From: Strigamia acuminata
Taxonomy: Eukaryota; Arthropoda; Chilopoda; Geophilomorpha; Linotaeniidae
Assembly (NCBI GenBank): GCA_949358305.1
Contig: OX442314.1
Location: forward strand, 15,245,060-15,309,059
DNA: 64,000 nt
Direction: 5' to 3'
Position 1 is the stretch's first letter, and every line of letters starts with the position of its first letter. This document shows positions 61,025 to 64,000 of the stretch, one piece after another. The translations under genes and the position numbers were made by a program. Below the pieces are notes generated by a model, which saw nothing but the letters and a program-made list of their open reading frames with translations, had not been told where the DNA came from and made no database searches.

Positions 61025-61468
61025 ATGCTGCTACGTCCATTCCATTTCATCGTGTGTTTGTGCGCCTTAGCATGCATAGACGCAAGAAGCTTGTCCAGGT
61101 TACAAGAATGCACCGATTGTCCGCTTGTACCTGCAGAAGATAATAGATATTCAATTCAAGACGACTTCAACAATAGAGCATTTGTTCTGAAGGCCAGAAG
61201 GATTCCCGATTGGTCTTTTTTTGCCAACTCACCCGATGATGTTTCTTCCGAAAGAATGGTTCATGGCTTCAGTCTGAAGCACATAGATGGTACCAAGAAG
61301 AGAAATGATGGTACCAATTTGTCAATTGTTAACCCAGTGGAAGTTATACGTCAAAGAATGATGATCGATGCGGCTAGAGAACGTCAGAACCAGATCGACG
61401 CCAATGCCGAAATGCTGCGTGAAATTGGAAAACGACAACCCAAAGCATGGCGGAGTGACTGGCACTGA
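61025..61468 (+). CDS. DH44: CRF-like diuretic hormone (DH44) precursor
   Basis: Preprohormone of 147 residues in one coding exon. A signal peptide covers residues 1-20 (MLLRPFHFIVCLCALACIDA). A propeptide follows, then Lys-Lys-Arg at 91-93. The mature peptide is residues 94-134 (41 residues) with the family core NLSIVNPVEVIRQRM, helix-forming AARERQNQIDANAEML and end REI. Gly135 supplies the C-terminal amide and Lys-Arg at 136-137 is the cleavage site; a short tail (QPKAWRSDWH) ends the protein. DH44 acts on class-B GPCRs, raising cAMP in Malpighian tubules and brain, controlling fluid secretion and circadian or feeding output. Two cysteines in the propeptide (CTDC) are of unknown role. AATAAA at 61590-61595 is the likely poly(A) signal. 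The ATG lies three bases after an acceptor, implying an upstream noncoding exon. Confidence 0.95.
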   Translation: MLLRPFHFIVCLCALACIDARSLSRLQECTDCPLVPAEDNRYSIQDDFNNRAFVLKARRIPDWSFFANSPDDVSSERMVHGFSLKHIDGTKKRNDGTNLSIVNPVEVIRQRMMIDAARERQNQIDANAEMLREIGKRQPKAWRSDWH

Positions 61469-61824
61469 TGAGCAGCCGCACGTTTTCGATGTTGGATTGT
61501 TAGTTTATTCCGCCGATTACACCCACGTCATCATTCACCAATTCATTTATTTTAATTCTATCAGTGATGTAATGAGTGTTAATCAACTGAATAAATTAAT
61601 ATAATAATTATATTCGAATGTAAACCCAAGTTAAGAATCGTCTATTTTGATTTCACGAAACATTATTCAATTAAGTAACATAAATAAAAATAAAAAATGA
61701 ATATATTCAGCAAGTCGGTAGAAAAATTTATTAAAACCCAATAAGAATTCGAATTTTTTATTTTAATTTTGATTTTTTTAAAAAACACGATCGAATTATT
61801 AAAAGAAAAAAAAAATTATTTATT

Positions 61825-63140
<1,316 letters not shown>

Positions 63141-63402
63141 TCTATGTTATTAGTGAAATGAAAACTGAAGTGTACAATCTCGTGAGTTGTAATAGCCTAG
63201 AAGATCGCGGCGTGATTCAGCACTTACGAAAAGAAAGCAAGCGTCAATTTGTGATTCGAATAAATGAGTACAGTGGCAGCACCGTCCACAGGTCTACATA
63301 CGATCCGACACCTGGCGACAAATTATAGATTTAATACCGAAGAACCGAATGTGGGAATTCGGATTTCGTTTTTATTTTATCGACTGAATCTGAATTAAAA
63401 AC
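63141..63402. promoter_or_regulatory. Bidirectional promoter, PSMD14 (-) and CMC1 (+)
   Basis: The two start codons are 262 bp apart and point away from each other. The interval is GC-richer at 63170-63320 and lacks a TATA box, as is common for shared housekeeping promoters. Sharing is inferred from layout. Confidence 0.6.
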
Positions 63403-63974
63403 ATGTTTGGGGTTAAACCACAACAGACTTCGAAAGGAGTTTTGCCGGAAAAATTTAGCGCAGGTCCTCATGGCCTTGGTTTGTTTATTTTTTTTTAATA
63501 TTTTAAAATCAGTTAACTTCATTATGTTACATCTCTTTTTCTAGGGGATCCAGATGATAAAACTCTAAGAAAAGTGGAAATTGAAATATTAATTCCTAAA
63601 AAAATGAGAGAAAAATCTAGGGCTGAAAAATGCCCTGAATTAGTTAAAGGTGGAGTATACACGTTGTAAAACTGTATTTTTAACACAGTTTTTGGACATT
63701 ATTTTAGCATTTGGCGATTGCTGCTTAGCTAACGGTGCTAGTATGATTGTGATGTGTCGCAAAGAGAATTCAGCTATGCAGGAGTGTCTTGGGGAGTGGT
63801 AATAAGCGTTTGAATCGTGTATTTGTATTTATTTAATGGTGTATTTTGGTTTAAAGGTATCGAAATGCTGAATTTAAACAATTGTGCACTGAGGAGTACT
63901 TGAAAGAAAGATCCGAGTTTCGGAGGACTGGAATTAGAAAGAAGTACAGAAAGAAGGAGTCGACTACTTTCTAA
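63403..63974 (+). CDS. CMC1: CMC1, mitochondrial cytochrome c oxidase assembly factor
   Basis: Small intermembrane-space protein that stabilises COX1 early in complex IV assembly. Four exons: 63403-63478, 63545-63649, 63708-63798 and 63857-63974, joining in phase to give 129 residues. The conserved core is DPDDKTLRKVEIEILIPKKM, REKSRAEKCPELVK, then AFGDCCLANGASMIVMCRKE, NSAMQECLGEWYRNAEFKQL, and CTEEYLKERSEFRRTGI. Cysteine spacing in the CHCH region is the same as in human CMC1. The 28-residue N-terminal extension before DPDD is not obviously a presequence, and import through MIA40 is expected. The tail is basic (KKYRKKE). The stop is TAA at 63972-63974, 26 bp from the window end. Confidence 0.95.
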
Positions 63975-64000
63975 TAAACGTCGACACAATTTGTTTTTTG

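Overview
This is a 64 kb piece of a compact, AT-rich animal nuclear genome, almost certainly arthropod. Genes are split by many short introns (about 50-100 bp) with GT-AG borders. One gene encodes a CRF-like diuretic hormone (DH44) of arthropod type. TALPID3-like, IRF2BP, SOCS5, WDHD1, Rab32-family and M13 genes all point to a metazoan. I see nothing bacterial or viral and cannot name the species.

Layout, left to right. At 60-1949 (-) is an equilibrative nucleoside transporter running off the left edge. At 2669-7173 (-) is WDHD1/AND-1/Ctf4, a replisome hub. At 7913-9193 (+) is an intronless SOCS4/5 gene with a hairpin-rich 3' region. At 11405-17879 (-) is a large, poorly conserved gene best matched to the ciliary protein TALPID3, with a perfect RFX X-box upstream. 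From about 18.5 to 31 kb there is no gene I can support, but there are many TGACGTCA (CRE) palindromes, X-boxes and E-boxes. At 31395-34138 (-) is the IRF2BP-family gene in two exons. From 34.2 to 42.8 kb lies a second gene-poor stretch with more X-boxes and a duplicated segment.

From 42.8 kb gene density returns: TIMM9 (+), a Rab32/38/29-type GTPase (-) with a changed catalytic glutamine, a secreted M13 metallopeptidase (-), a repeat-rich 3 kb block, a BTB-BACK-Kelch gene (-), the DH44 gene (+; TATA promoter near 56.66 kb, 5' UTR intron of 4.26 kb, coding exon at 61 kb), then PSMD14/Rpn11 (-) and CMC1 (+) head to head over 262 bp.

The genes do not form one pathway. Shared themes are: two mitochondrial intermembrane-space cysteine-motif proteins (TIMM9, CMC1); two substrate-receptor families for cullin E3 ligases (SOCS box, BTB-Kelch) near a proteasome subunit; and a regulatory landscape around IRF2BP dominated by CRE and X-box motifs. 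Exon borders were derived by hand from reading frame, splice consensus and family homology; most are good to the base where given, but the TALPID3 and M13 gene models are only partly resolved.
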